Shown: piece after piece, positions 14,401 through 29,395 of the stretch | How the letters are laid out: the number at the start of each line of letters is the position of its first letter | Position numbering within the stretch: the stretch's first letter is position 1 | Assembly: GCA_018389105.1 (NCBI GenBank) | Contig: JACATO010001459.1 | Span: 1-64,000 of the forward strand | Reading direction: 5' to 3' | Origin: Nautilus pompilius | Lineage: Eukaryota > Mollusca > Cephalopoda > Nautilida > Nautilidae | Length of the DNA stretch: 64,000 nucleotides | Notes under the pieces: model-generated | The model's database searches: none | Seen by the model: the letters and a program-made list of their open reading frames with translations, nothing else | Told to the model about the DNA's origin: nothing | Program-made: the position numbers and the translations under genes

Positions 14401-17400
14401 CAAGCCTCTCATGAACCAATAAACTGTATAAACATACACCTGACCTGGGTAAACCTATTACACCAGCCAGAAAGGAGGAGATTAAGGAAAGGCTGTCTCT
14501 ACTAAGTCTGACAAATATTGACAAAAAGCAATCAAAACTAGTTTCTTATTTAGTTTTAGATATTGTTTCTTACTATGAGTAAATACTGAAGTTACTTCAC
14601 ACTATGTATAATACAACAACCACAGTAAAAAAAAAAGAATATTAAAGTTTCTGCATGTTTTTTTTTTAAATTCTGTTATAGAATTACAAAAAGTAAAAAA
14701 TACATAAAACAAATTAAATAGATGTCATTCACAATGTCATTTGTTACCTTTAGAAAAGGAAGAGTTACTATTTTAAGCTTTCCCCATCATCTTACTATAA
14801 ATGTACAGCCAGCCAAAAGTTTTGCATCACCCTAAATTTTTCCAATTTTGCTTGCTAAAGTTGCATTAAAACTTGTAAATATGCTTAATGTTGTGTTCAT
14901 CTACTGAACTGCACATTGATATGTAGTTTTCCATGAACTTAATATAAAATGGCCAAGACTGAAAAAAATGTGAAAATTTTAAATCTACTATGCAAATACA
15001 TATACTGATCCAAAAATATCTTATAAATCAAGACAAATGTGACTTAGAAGCATTAAAAGGGCAGATGCCTAGAAATGATCCAGGAGTATCTAGGGCAATA
15101 CAAACTTTTGGCTATGGCTGTACATTTAGAAACTGTTTGTAGGATTTCAAGAAAAGCCATTACTTGGTAACTGTGTGATGTAATAAAATTATAATGGAAC
15201 ATTGCAAATCTGTTGGTTGACGTAACACACATGATATTCAGCTAGTAAGTTTATTTTGTGTGCACTGATGTGGTAATAAACCTGCTCTCCTAACAAAATA
15301 TTAGTCCTTTCATTTCAGGAATAAAGCAGTAAGCAATGGGCTTCAGGTTTGAAAACCAGCCTTCACCAAAAATCATCTGTAATGTCTAGAGCAACTAAAA
15401 CAAAAAACAATGGTGGAACACTTTTAAGAACAGTTCTACAAGAAAGGTGGTGAGAAGACCCCAAATAAACCTCTTAAGTACAACATACCATGCACGTCAG
15501 TGACAGTGAGTGCACCTAGCGTGATGCGAGCACCACTCGACAGCTTCCCGCGCACCAGTTCGACGATCTCTTCAATCTGCCGGTTACTTATCTGCAGGTA
15601 TTCCTACAAAAAAACATGTGCAACGTAGCGCAAAGAAGGAAAACTATCAGTGCTGTGTGGGGTAAGCAGAAGAGATTTACACGGCTATCGATCTTTGCTT
15701 AAGAGAAAGGGGTGGGCTCACAGAAAGAACCAACGGGAACTTGTAGTCCCTCATTGTCTAAAAAAAACCCAAATAAAATGGAACTAACCAATAAAATCAA
15801 CTAACCAACAAATAAACTAAAACTGCAAAAAAAAAATGTACAATCTTTATTTTACATTTATTTTTCATTAAGGCTAAAGGATAAAATCAAAAGAACCCAT
15901 ATCAAAAAAATCTAATGGAAATATTACTGTAAACGAAAACTTGCAAAGGATAACGTGAGGAAGGTTCTGTGGCCAATTCTCCACCACTACTCAAGGGCTC
16001 CCAACAGTACCCAGTAACTTGCTTGGTCACCAAGGACCCAGCACCTTCCCCCTTTATCTCTCTGCTGTAAGACGTCCTCAAGACCCCGAAGTCAAGACAG
16101 AAGTTTGTCTGTAATGGGAGATAAAAGATTTTCTAATTTACACTTTTAATACCTATAATTTTTTTAAATATTAAAATATGCATTTTTAATTACTCCCACA
16201 ACTTTTTGTTTTCCTTTTGACCCATTTCACATAACAACGAATTGAAAGCTTTGTTACATTTTTTAACAAGCAAATTAGAAAAACACATACAAAAAGTGAA
16301 ATAATTTTCAGATAATAAGATTACTACTTTAAAAAAAATACAAACAAACAAAAACACTGGTTATTTACAAGAAAATATTGGAGTCCCCTAAAAATGTGCA
16401 TCAATAAAAGAAAGAAGACCGAAGTCCATGCAGTTTTAAAGTATGTCATTACCATTTAAGATACAGTTTGGTTTCACTGCTCAAGTTACTAAACACAAAT
16501 CATAAAATGCACATAATAATAAGTAATTAAAGGAGCATTCTTACACTAAGAGTGCAAATTTGTGATTTTAAGCTCCTTTGATGCAAAATTAGTAAAATTC
16601 ATAATGCCATATTTATGTAGCCAATATAGAACATCAGCATGCTTAAGTCATGAAATTGTGGCGCATTTTTTGTGATGAAACTTCTCGTGAGAAATTTAAT
16701 CAATTCAAAATGTGCAATTTTGAGATAAATATTTCTGTGTGACTTAATGTCAAAGGCAATTTTCCCATAGCAAGTAAGAAAGACACCTGTGTGTAAATGT
16801 GCTCTTATAATGAACCTTTCCAATAAGCCCCACATAGAAGGAACAGGATCAGAATGCTTATCTCATTGCAATTCTTGAAAAGATGCCAAAATCTGGTTTC
16901 AGAATACTCAACCAAACCATGGCTGGTTTCCATCAACAGAAACTTATTTGCTTCTCTCCAAGTCAGTTTGGTCAATGCTAGAGAAACCTATATCATGATG
17001 GGTTTCAAGTGACCAGATCAATACTGAAAAATAAAATTGGCTGATTTAATTCTATCCCCCCTCATCATCATCTTAGTATTAATAATAGTGGGTAGCTTAG
17101 GAGTCTTTAGACCTCCACCCCATCAATTAATTATCAGTTCACTCACTTTTAACCCTTCTAGCTCTTCCATTGCTACTGAAACTTCTGCAGTCCAAAAAAT
17201 ACAGCTGACACAAAGAACCACCTGGCCAGGCCATTCAAGAACCCACTGGTTCCGTGCTGTATTTTTGTATCCTTCAATGGAATCTATCACCTGCTTCCGA
17301 ATGCTGGTGAGCATGACATCCTCCACCTGCAGAAGCCATTTCTCCACCATTCCCTAAAAGTAGCAGGATACAGGTGTGATAAACATGTATTACAACAAGA

Positions 17401-20400
17401 AAGAAAAAATGAAGTTATCATTCCATCATGAGCATCATTACTACTTAATGCTAAAGTTATCCATCGCTCTATAATTGAATCATACACCATGATGATATTA
17501 ACATACAATTCAGTACTTCAGAAACTCTTTATTAAAGATAATAAATTAAAAGAAAAGTAACCAAAAAGTGTTAATTGTTAGTAAAGAATGAAGAAATGTG
17601 TTTTTACCTCATTGAAAATTTAGAATTTAAAACATAAATGAAATTTTCCATGCAAGAACAAATGTAATGGGAGACTATGTATGTATGCTGAATGGATATC
17701 ATAAAGCCAGATGTTAATGGTATTCATATTTTCTGTGAGGACAAAATGATTATTTTTCTCAAGATATGTAAGAATGCTGATTGAATTAACACTTCCAAAT
17801 GAGGCTATCTATATAAGACATTTTTTAAAGTGGAAAACAGGAAGTTTAATTTTCAAAGTTAACCATAATAAACCATTAACATACTTTTCCATTTAAATAT
17901 TCTATAGAGATAAGCACATTCAAATTTTATTAAACTTCAGTCATTATTCAGTACCCAGTCAGTGGTCTCAACTAAGAGTCCAAGTTTATAATCATGAAAG
18001 GCATTCACTAGGGGTGCTGATAACCAGGCCAACATTTCAAACTCTTGTACCTTTGCCTTAGCCGGATAGATCTTGCTTTCAAACGGAACAATTTCATTTT
18101 CAGCAGAAATTATTGACACAATCTCTTGCTCTTCTGTGAACTCCAAACGACTGATCCCTTCAAAACATTTTTTTAGGTGTGGCTGCACTCTCTGGGGATC
18201 CTTAGTTTCTGACAGAATCTCCAACAACTCATCATTGGACAAGAAGAAAAATCTACCAAGACAAAAAGTATGCCAGCCACATTACAAATCAGCAGCTAAT
18301 CATATGGCATAACAGGCCTTCATCTGGCAACACAAAAGCATAATATCACAGTCCATAATTAAACGTAAATAACTATTCGAAGACAAGAGATGTAACCATG
18401 GGCATCCACAAGGGCATAGGCAGTGGAGGGGAAGACCGTCTCTCCATTGGAAAGTTGATTATGATAGTGTGACAATGCCACACCCAGCCAGAGGCCAAAA
18501 GGTCAAAGGTTTGAAAGAGAGTAGCAATACAAGAAGATACAAGGAACTGGAAAAATGGGCATATACTCCCCTCTGTAATTTATCCTCTGAACACTTTTTT
18601 TTTTCACCTCCTCCCCCCTGTAAAAACCCTGGGGACACTCATGGATATAACAGTAGAAACAAGGCACTAAACTTGTTTGTGTGTACATACGCACATGCAC
18701 ACACAAACAAACACACCAAAATTAAAAGTATACTTCCTATACCTTTATTTTCGGTTTACATATTTCAAACCCATACAATAAATATTCTACAATGAAACAA
18801 TTAATTTTACAAACAATGCAAAAAAAAAAAAAACAACTCTTCAAAGACTATTTAAATTTCACAGCCACACTTTATAAAGATACCTATGAATTATGTTCAG
18901 TGTAACCCACATACAATAGCATTCTAGCATAACAAAGATGGCTGAGAGACTGTAGCCCTGACCTCAGCTGGTCAGTAACTATTATCAGAATTATACTTTT
19001 GGAATTAGTTTTTCCGTGTGTAGACCCTGTGCATTCATACACAGTTAGCCGTGGCGAAACACCAGCCACCTAACAATTAATAAAGCCACCGCCAAACCTC
19101 TTGACCAAACTCCAAAGGGATAGAGAAGGTGTCCTTTGTCAGTTAAGGGTAACTGTTAAACAATCCATGCAATCACACAAGAAACTATTTGTTAAATTAA
19201 TTTCCATTTATTTATCTTGCAAATTAATTCTTCAATAACTGGGTTGCTAATGAAAACCGAATGTGACTGCATTCAGGTGAGTACATGTATAAAGATAATA
19301 AGAGAATTATTGCTTCTTTCTTTCTAGAAACAGCATCTCACACCCTGTTGTCAGTTTGCTGAACCAGACTGAAAATAACAGGTTGCAGAAGTTAGTTGCT
19401 GTGCCAGCCACAGGGAGTCCCGACTAGAAAGTTTTGTTTTTTTTTAGATACCAAAAGAAACAATAAACAGTATCCAGATGAAATCCATGTGGGTGGCTGG
19501 TGAAGAGGGAAAGAAACCAGCTGAGGAGGCCCACAGAACTGATCTACTCCCAGATGGTTGGAACTTGGACCTTCAGCCTGGCGGTCCAGTAGTCTACTTT
19601 AACCCTGAACCACCATGCTACATAATTAAACCTATTTTAAAGCAAATCATTCAAAAGTTTAATTTAAAAGGTAAAGCAATTTTTATAATTAATTATAGAC
19701 AAGATGCTGGAGCAGTTTGGCAGCACTAGACAGAGAGACAGACAGACACTCACTCACTCACAATTAAATCCTCTTACGACAAAAATTGCAGGGTCTCTGA
19801 ACTATAGCCAGTAGAGTGCCCTTCATCATCTGGTAGCTGATCTTACTTATTGCTCATAGCTGCATCAGAAGGTTTTGCTGATTGAGTTACCCAAAGAATT
19901 AAACATCAGACATGGCAATATTGAAAAAGCAGTGAAAGAAAACACTCTTGTACAGGCAGCAGTTGAAACATCGGTGCTTGCAGAGGTTATTGCTTTATGC
20001 AGGTAGGTGTGATTGCGCTCATACCTTGGGAAAAAGAGTCGCTTTTTTTCCAGGTACTGGTTTAGACCTTTCTGGATCTCTTCCAGTAAGTTGTTTGCCT
20101 CCTTCAGCCGTCCCAGCATGTTAGGTTGAGACGTCGCTGTCAGGCAGTAACGTATTCTTCTGCAACTCTGCCATGATGTCCGCCAGTAACTGTCAACGAT
20201 CGCAAACTTGCGACCCTCTTCTGGCATCTGGGCTATGATGTCCTCAGAGCTGAAAATCGGCTCCAAATACAGCCAGGTAGCCTGGCACTTGAAAATTGAA
20301 AAAAGAAATACTTTTTAATTAAGTATACACACTAATGTGACATTGGGACATCGTTAACATTAACACCAGATCATATTCTTGGCTTTATATGATATAATCT

Positions 20401-22681
20401 TAACATAATGCACCAGGTCAGTGAACTAACTCAGCAGCAATTGATTTTACATAAAGCAGTAATTTCAACTTTATACGATATTATCTTAACAATTTCAAAA
20501 TCTGAGTTTACTGTTTGGATTTTCAGTTGTCATTGTTTTGATTTTTATTTTATTCCTCATCTATCCACTGAAAAGATATGACCCGGCTTTCAAGCACTGT
20601 CAAACAACAGCTGTTCATTGTCAAGGATTGTATACAAGACTCACAATGCCAATCAACTTTAAATCTACAAAAGATAAAGATGCATTCCAAAAGCTAACAT
20701 AAGGTAAACCAAGTTCAGTATAATCTGATCTATTATTTTTGCTGATATGTGGAGGGAGCAGATTGGAGACACACTGTTCATTTCATCTATATTACCTCCA
20801 ACTTTAAAAAAAAATTATTATATATCATTCAATCTTTGGTAAAGATGAAAAAGCAAAGCAGCACTGTAGTCTCAAGTATAGAGCAGCTCAGAATGAAAGG
20901 GTTGTGTATGTGTGTGACAACTTTTCAAGTGTTCATTAAATTTACAGATAATTTTTTAGTCGTAAAAAGATTAAAATGGAAATTCCTTTTTGAGACTTAA
21001 TTATTCAAGTATTTATTTTTATACAATGATAGTAGAAAACAAAAAAAGAAATAATATCAGTACCATTTTTGAAACTTTCACCTCTTTCCAACCTTTATTC
21101 CAAGTATCTCAGGTACAGATAGTCAGAGGGGAGGGGGCAAGGAGGTAATAAAACATTAGATGTTTACTGAAAATTGTCGATCAAATCTATTTTTTAAAAT
21201 CACTTACTGTTTCCATCTCAACCAACACAATCAGCTGAGTATTCAAGCAGATACTACACAATTACTAAAAAACATTTCCATATATCTAGTTGACATTATC
21301 TTTATACATACAGTACCCACTAACAAATGCTTTTAGAACTCAACTGTTACCAAAGAAATCTACACTAAACTTTTTTAAATGTTATCAGTGTCTTGTCAGA
21401 TTGCAAGCATAGTACTAACTTTCAGCCATTCATCTATGATGTCCTGCATCAAGACCAGCTTCTCCTCCCACTCTATCATTTCCTCCTCAAATGGCTTTAT
21501 AAACGGTGATCCCTTCATGGTCTGAGCTTTCACGATGTGGTCATCCAGCAGCAACTGGATGTCATCAAGTGCAGTCAAAATGGAAACTCCCTGCCCCAAA
21601 GGAGGAAAGAAATAGCAATTAGCAACATAGAATGAAAACCAACCTCTAATTGGAACTAGGATTCCAACATCCTTCTATTATTTAACAACCACAGGCTAAC
21701 TATAAATTCAGTCTGATATCGTTAAGACTGAGGTTTAGATCATTTATCTATGGTTCCTTAAAGATGAAAAAGCAATCAATCAAAGCTGCAATCTGGTTGG
21801 TTAATCACCTACTTTGCATAAATGAAACTACGATTACCAATCATAAGCAAGAAAAAAACTTGATAGAAAGGGAAGTAACTGATCACTTACAGTATCTCTG
21901 TAAGATACCAGCTCAAAGTATATATCTTTCCACTCAAACTTCATCTTTGATAGTGCCTTCTCTAATGAATATTCCTTAGTGGCAGAAGCTCCAATTTCTT
22001 CCAATCTTAAATAAAGAAAATCAAATAAATAAATTGCTTTAATGGCGAATGAAGCTAATCAGAAGCCAGCTAGAAATCTCATGTTCAGTTTCAACTCCAG
22101 AAATCATAGTGTACAGTAAATAATCGAGATTCTGAGCACCATAACTCTACCTTACTTATAAATCTGTACCTTTGAAACTAACTAACAACAGACATTTTAA
22201 TTTATTAACTAAAACAATACACTTAAGCATCCACAAACTACAGTACTTATAATTTCCAGTGTTCTCCAGCATACTCTTTTTACGTTTAGTTTGATCAACT
22301 TATATTTGGAGAAAAAAAAAACAACTATAATATATAGCTAATAAATAAAGAAATAAGTAAAATATTAACTTTATATTCTACACATTTAATTATTATGCAA
22401 GGATTGATGGCTTATTCAGTACATAAGAAAACAAAAGATATAATGAAAATTTGGTTCACACAGAACAACATAATCAAAGGATAATAATTCTTTAAAACCA
22501 GAGTTTATTGCAGTGAATATATTTACTATTTAAACTTAGATATTTTCAGTATTTTTCAATCACTGGCTTTATTTGATATAACTTCCTGTTCATATGTGGC
22601 CCAAAACATACAACTAATTAAACAGGACCACATACTCTCCAGATGGTGCATCAAACAACATTTTATTTCGGTGTTTAACAT

Positions 22682-22731
<50 letters not shown>

Positions 22732-25700
22732 GCAAACTTTTTTATTGTACACAGAAATAAAGCCCTTACTGAGGAAGAAACTTGCTCAAGCCATACTCCC
22801 AATATGGTGGAGTGATGTGTCTTTCTGAGGTTTGATGTCAAAGCTCACAATGTCACTCATCTGAAACAAAACCACACACAGTGCTGCTGAGTTTAACTTA
22901 TGCACACACACACAGATGTATAAAAAGTTGGGGTAAAGGAAATTTTTGAAATGTATATAATCTCTTTTAGCAAAAAAATGCACATCCAATATTTTAAAAT
23001 AACATTTATGCTTTATGCTACTACCAACTGCTTTAGTAAAGCATTCCAGGCAGGTCTATATAATAGGTTTTTTTTAAAATCCATGTTTAATCAAGGATGT
23101 GTCTCTTATGTACCATGATCCTCCCCATTTCCAGTGAGATATGATCTGCCACTAGTATAAAGGAACCTACTTATCTTCGTGCATTCCATCATAAATAATT
23201 ATTTTGCAGATAACACTAACCAATTTTATTTTTGTTTTTCATAACTAAGATTGTGTACCACTAAAAATCCTAATAAATATTTATTTCAACCTTTTTTTTA
23301 CAGGATCTCTATTTCATCAATATAATCTGGGCCTCACACCCAATCTGCAGAGGTCTAACTGATGAGTTAGAAACCAGAACCAGAACTGCTGGAGTGTTAC
23401 AATATCATGATGTTATTTAGATGGCTTAAGACCCTAATTTACTGATCATGTTGCTAGAAAAATCCCTAGCACACAGCACCAAGGAAGAAGGGGGTATAAC
23501 AACCCTAAACCAAATTTCATCCAATGACTATCCAGATAACCAGAGAAATAAATGAAACTAAAATGCAAGCACATTAATTAGCTTATTGGGGATACAATTT
23601 TTACCAGGTTAAATAGAAATATGTGCTGTACAATTTAATTAGTCAGTTTTATTTAATCTACAGTTTGTAGTGCTTCACCAATTTAGCAGCTTTCTTTAAC
23701 AAGTGTATGTCATCAAACACCATTTTTAGTTTTCACCATGTGTTAGGAAAGATGCATGTGTAAGACAGGGTTTAAAGCCTTCAGTCTGTCTTAAGAATTT
23801 CATTCACCATTATTGTGAATGCCAACATATAACACATGTATCATAAAACTCTGCAAGTATAAAAAGACCATGATGTAAATAACTCTGATTAATCCTTAGC
23901 CAACAGACTTAAGCGTCAACCAAAACAGACAATATAAGTTTACAGTTTCTAGTACTCTCTTGTTCGTAGTTCACACAATTCATGTAGATGGCATAAAAGA
24001 TGCAAATATTAAGTAGCTTACATTATTTAGTGTTAAAGGTAATTTTTCTACTGCTAATGATAAAGATCACAGAGAAAAGTTTCAGGTGAAGCTAAATAAT
24101 TCAACTGATTTATCAGTAAAGAGAAAGATAAAGTTTAACAATCAAAAATGTAAAATTATTAAGACAGGAAATAACAAATTAAAATGACCATTACATGGAA
24201 GATAATAAACTAAATTAAAAGCGAATCCATAAGTAATTATTCTAAGGTCTTTAAATGTGAAGAACAATGCATTTTAAATGATAACAAAGCCAACAGAATG
24301 ACAGAAATAAATAATTGATCAGTCAACTATAAAACCTAAGAAATTCTATTCTTCATCGTATAACTCTTTGATTTGTTTACACCTTAAATACATCTATAGT
24401 CCATAGTGAAATAAGAAGTTGAAAAAGGTAGGATATGATGCTTTGTCCAAGCAACTTAGCTAAACTAAAAACATCTAAAAAAAAAACTGTTAGAAAGAAA
24501 CAAATGTAAAAGGGTTGTACATCACACAGCATCCATTAATCAAATGTAAAAGCATTTAAGGATCATTTCTTCTTGCAGTTCCTGAATACAGCTCAGTATA
24601 TGGTGTTAAAAAAAATAAGTCAAAGTTACATAACCTACCAGCTCCCAGTGTCTGTCCTGAATACCTGGATTACAAATAATATGTAGGACAGGCAGGTGAA
24701 CTTTAAACTTATCCAGCTTGTGTTTTATGCTCTCAGCAATTCTCCTTGGGCCCGGTTGGTCGCTGAAAGATTTGGTCAATTTGAACATGGTCCTCCACAT
24801 CTCTCCCACCTCTGTTTCTATTTTCTCTGCATCCAGATCAAGGAAAGGGCCTGACAACAGTAAAAAAATAATAGTAAATAGTTGCAGATAAAGTTATTCA
24901 GTTTGTTGATGCATTATAATGCTCAGTTTCATGGTTGTGTAAAACAAAATACTCAAGCTTTTCTTTTTTTTTTTTTACCAGGCAACTATAAAGTCTTCTT
25001 AGTCAGGAAACAGTACAGAGTACGAAGGTGACAATTAGGGCTGGCTGGGACAGTATGATTCCTCAACAGATGGGCAGCTTTACTGAAACCTTTCTACCAA
25101 AATGAGAACACTAAAGCTAAAAAAAAGCCTGGCACTACCACCCCACGGGAAAGGCTCCCTCGAGACCCGTGCAATGCTCAAGCCATAAAAAATATGTCTA
25201 TCTAAAGTAAATAAACAGCAAGAGTTTGAGAGTGACAGGGGAGGGAATGGTTAGAAACTCCTGTAGAAAGAGCTACAGAGGTAACATAGTGGTTGGTCAA
25301 CATGGAAAACAAAGCACTTGTCATGTGGCTCAACAACCAGGTATGCCGAGGTCTGCCATTCACAAGGTGCTTCCGATGACACTCAGACATTATCTGTAAA
25401 AGATAAAAATTACATAAGAACTGACTGGAATGGTCACTTGGCTTAACATGGTTTTATACTGTGCAAATATCTGGCAAAGACTGGGTCATCGGCAGTACCA
25501 CTTGGTCATCCAATCTCACCCTAGCAGTCTCCTTGTATGGTGTCACCTCAAACCTCATTGTCAATGCTGGAAAATTCAATCTGACAGAGCCACATGTTGT
25601 GATTGTTTGTTTCAACAATATTTTCAGTTGGATGCTGTGGTTGAGAATGAAAGAAGATACACTGATTACGTAGCTAGAGATGGCAGAATTTATCAATTTA

Positions 25701-28700
25701 CTACTAATGGCTCATCCTGTCAGCCACATACGAGCCCCATATTGCATCTTCATTGCTATGACAGTGAGAAATACTTTACAGCCACCTGGTGCATAGAAAC
25801 AAAGCATGGCCCCTCCATTTGATCAGACTCACTTTGATGTTATGATGCTTATTTCACGTGCACAAAAATGACCGAAGATAAGTGTCGTGCCTGTGCACAA
25901 TCAAACTGATCACCACTAACTAATGTCTTCAGGAAAAAAAGACGGACAGTAACTCCCCTGATCAACAGTAAAAAGCCCAAGAGTGCCCAGAGAAAAGGCA
26001 TGCATCCACGCAGTGACAGAAATAATGGCTAGACATCAAACATGATCCAGACCCATCAAAAGATTCAACCGTAGCTACCACCAGAGTAAAATGATTGTGC
26101 TATGTGCCACAATAACCTGTTGCAAATGGTGTTATTTTTTTAATGCAGAGAGTTGATTGCTTTTTTGTAAAGATGATTTCTCTAATTATATATATAATAA
26201 GGGTACATTATGAGGTAAATGTTAATGACAGTTCCAGCTTTCTCCCTCTCCTGAGTCTTTTCTGCAAAGATGTTGAAAAATGATTTAAGTGGCAAGAGGA
26301 TCAATGCAAAATAATTTTTTTTGTTTGTTTAAAAATTTTTTAAAAAAAAAGAGAGATTATCAAAATATCAAATACCATTCAGCCAAAGCTCCTGTTTGTG
26401 ATGGAAGTTGTACACAGTGTTCCATAGTTTGTCATATGGCTCTTTCATCTCAAAGAGTCTCTGCAGGATGGGGAAGCTGCTGGTTTCCCACTGAAGCAGC
26501 CCTTCTTCTCTGTTGATGTCCTCCAGATCATCCCGAGCCTTTTCCAGGTCAGTTCGGATACGAGATAATGTATTCACGTTTGTCTTCATCTCCTCAGCAC
26601 TCATAATCTGAAACAAAGCACAACAGTTAAAATATATACGTTTTGGTTTGACATGACTGTATGCATCAGGGAAATTGTACAGTGTGTGTGTGAGGAAGTC
26701 ATTGGGTAAAGAACATTCAGTCTTTCCTAATGACATTCTGAGCATAGATTGTGTTTTGAGGATGTGAGGGGCCCAGATCTTTGGACTACAAACTATAAGC
26801 TAGTGGATCTTTATTTATCTATAATAAATCATCATTAAACAACCAACCCCTCCCCCTTCCCTGACCTTCAAGGTCTAAAGGTATCTTACTGCAATGAGCT
26901 AGAAGAGGCTGGGGTCTGGTATTATCATTGGAGACTAAACAAGGGGCCAGTCAGAAGAAGTTACCCATATAACCTCTGCCACGTGGTGTGTCTGTGTGGT
27001 GTGTGTGTGTGGGTGTGTCCAGAAAACCTGGTCTAGAAATTTTCATTTTTAGATGTGGAAGGAATCTGAAGAACCAAAGAAAAACCAAGTGGCCAGCTGG
27101 TAAAGAAAAGCAAAAAAAAAATTATACCAGGAAGGTACAACAAACCAAGCCTTTCCCAAACAAAATTCAAACTTGGGCCCCACCAACCTAGACTACAACC
27201 ACCACCACCACCATGCCCCCTGTGAAGTTTACAACACAAAGCCTGGCCACTGTAAATTGAATTAATATTTACAATTTAAAAGACAGTGTAGTTTTGGTGG
27301 GAAATTGTAGCATTGCTCTGTGGGAACCTTTCTTTAATAATCAGTGGGGGATCACCTTATTTCAGCTCTCACATATCCTGTTCTTTAAACTGACTCAACA
27401 ATTGTAATGTCCACAAAAGTCAGAACAGATCAGATAATAAAGGAATAAAAACTTCTTTCTAGTATATTCGGTCCCTGGCTGTCATTATCATTGCTAATAT
27501 AATAAAACAAACAAACAGGATTATACAAAATGTTCAAAAAGGTACATGCAAGAGCTGACCTCTTTCTTTTTGAAAGATTCAATTTCTTTCATTAAAACGT
27601 TGAATCTTTCATCAAGGGTAGAAATCCTATTTCTCAAATGGTCCTCTATGATCTCTCTCTTGTTGTTGATTCTTGTCTGGCTGAGTTCAAATATGTCATG
27701 GATGTTATCAGGCCAGTGAAACACTGTACTGTTCAATTTTATATCTTCATCTAATTGAGAAAAAAAGACATGATCAACAGCAGTAAGAAAAAAAAGAGAG
27801 ACTCTCATAGCTATCTACACAGTGTGAGATGCTGCGACTCAGTAAGAATCTGAGGAAAAACACCACTGCTATAAGTATGGACTTAGTCTACTGCTGCTGC
27901 ACCCAGACTTCACAAAAGAGCAGTGCAGTGATTTATCTACTAGACTGCTGTGGTCAAGAGCCCACATTTACTTCCTGTGGTAATGAATTGGTTTGGCATA
28001 CCTACATGACATGGTTTCTTCTCACTTGTCTTCATCAGCCAGCCATGTGGGTTTCTTTTCGCATCTAAAAAAGGAGTTCTAATAGGGATTTCTCTGCCAA
28101 AGTCAGAAGTGCCAGGCCCTATGTGGAGCAATGCATCCTAGTACACTAATTTACCAAGAACTGATAAATTTGGTGTACACCAACAACTAAAACTTCTTAA
28201 AGTGCCACATTATTAGATCTAATGATTCAATAACTAACACTAGAAGTGATCAATAGGATGAGAGAACCACCAATCATGGTCATTAGTTGCTATATATGTG
28301 TCCCACAAATGGCTGTCTCTTACTTCTCTTGTGATGATGCAACAGATTCCAAGTGTACCTGGCCAATTAAAAATCGTTTTATGAATAGCATACTTATTTT
28401 TAAAAGTATCCATGTTGTTGTAGCTTAACTAGTGATCTAACTGGTTTAAATGAACCAAGAACTTTTGGCCAATCAAACTATATCATCAATGCAGATGAAT
28501 GCTACTTTTGTCTGCAGAAGGTTAATGGAAACAAAAGTATCTTCTTGCAGCAGAACAGTGGTTGAATTCATTGAAAAGAAAAAGTTATCAAACGTGTTAT
28601 CAAAAACCTGAGAATCAGATGGATCTTTTCACTTAATTTTAAATATAATAAATTTCATGTGGCAAGAAGCAACTTTAAAATATTTTGATGACCCATCATT

Positions 28701-29340
28701 TCCAAAAATGAGAAAGGAAGATTCAAATCTTTTTAGCTCAGATCCCAGAAAGTTAACCGTGTACTGCACTCTGACCGTAAATTTCTGGTGGACCCAATCG
28801 TATCACAGTTATACTCAAAATAGTTATATTAATTACAGTAAAGTAAGAAAACTGCATAATAGTGGAGGAGACTATAATCATGCATCTTCTAAACAAGTAG
28901 AGAAATTAAATGTTTGTGTGTGACATTACTCAAGCTCTAATACAGGCTATCATAATTAACACTTTTTCCCTCAAGTACTACATAATTATTTTTTTAAAAA
29001 GCATAAGCAATGAATGAATTAGTTTGAGAATAAAAGTTCACAGATAGTAAAAAGCAATTCCATGAATTATTTTTGCTTATTTTAGCATCTGGCCTGTACA
29101 TACTAAGCCATACTACACTGCAACATGAATATAACTAAAACGCATTAAGTTCAAATTTCCATTTCTGAGCATAACAAACTTCCCTGTGACTTTTGTTGCT
29201 TTTCTTTTCTGGAACAACTCTCTGAAACCAAATTGTTTGTTCGTTTGTATATTAATTTCAGTCAGGATAAGTTAATTAATATTAGAGAAAGTTCTGTCTT
29301 GAAGTGTATCAGTTTAATAAACCTTATACAGTTGATAAGA

Positions 29341-29395
<55 letters not shown>

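Noticed and set aside
25430..25822. 130-codon plus-strand frame in dynein intron 19, and overlapping minus-strand frame
   Set aside because: No recognised domain, open frames on both strands in a less AT-rich stretch, no splice or promoter support.
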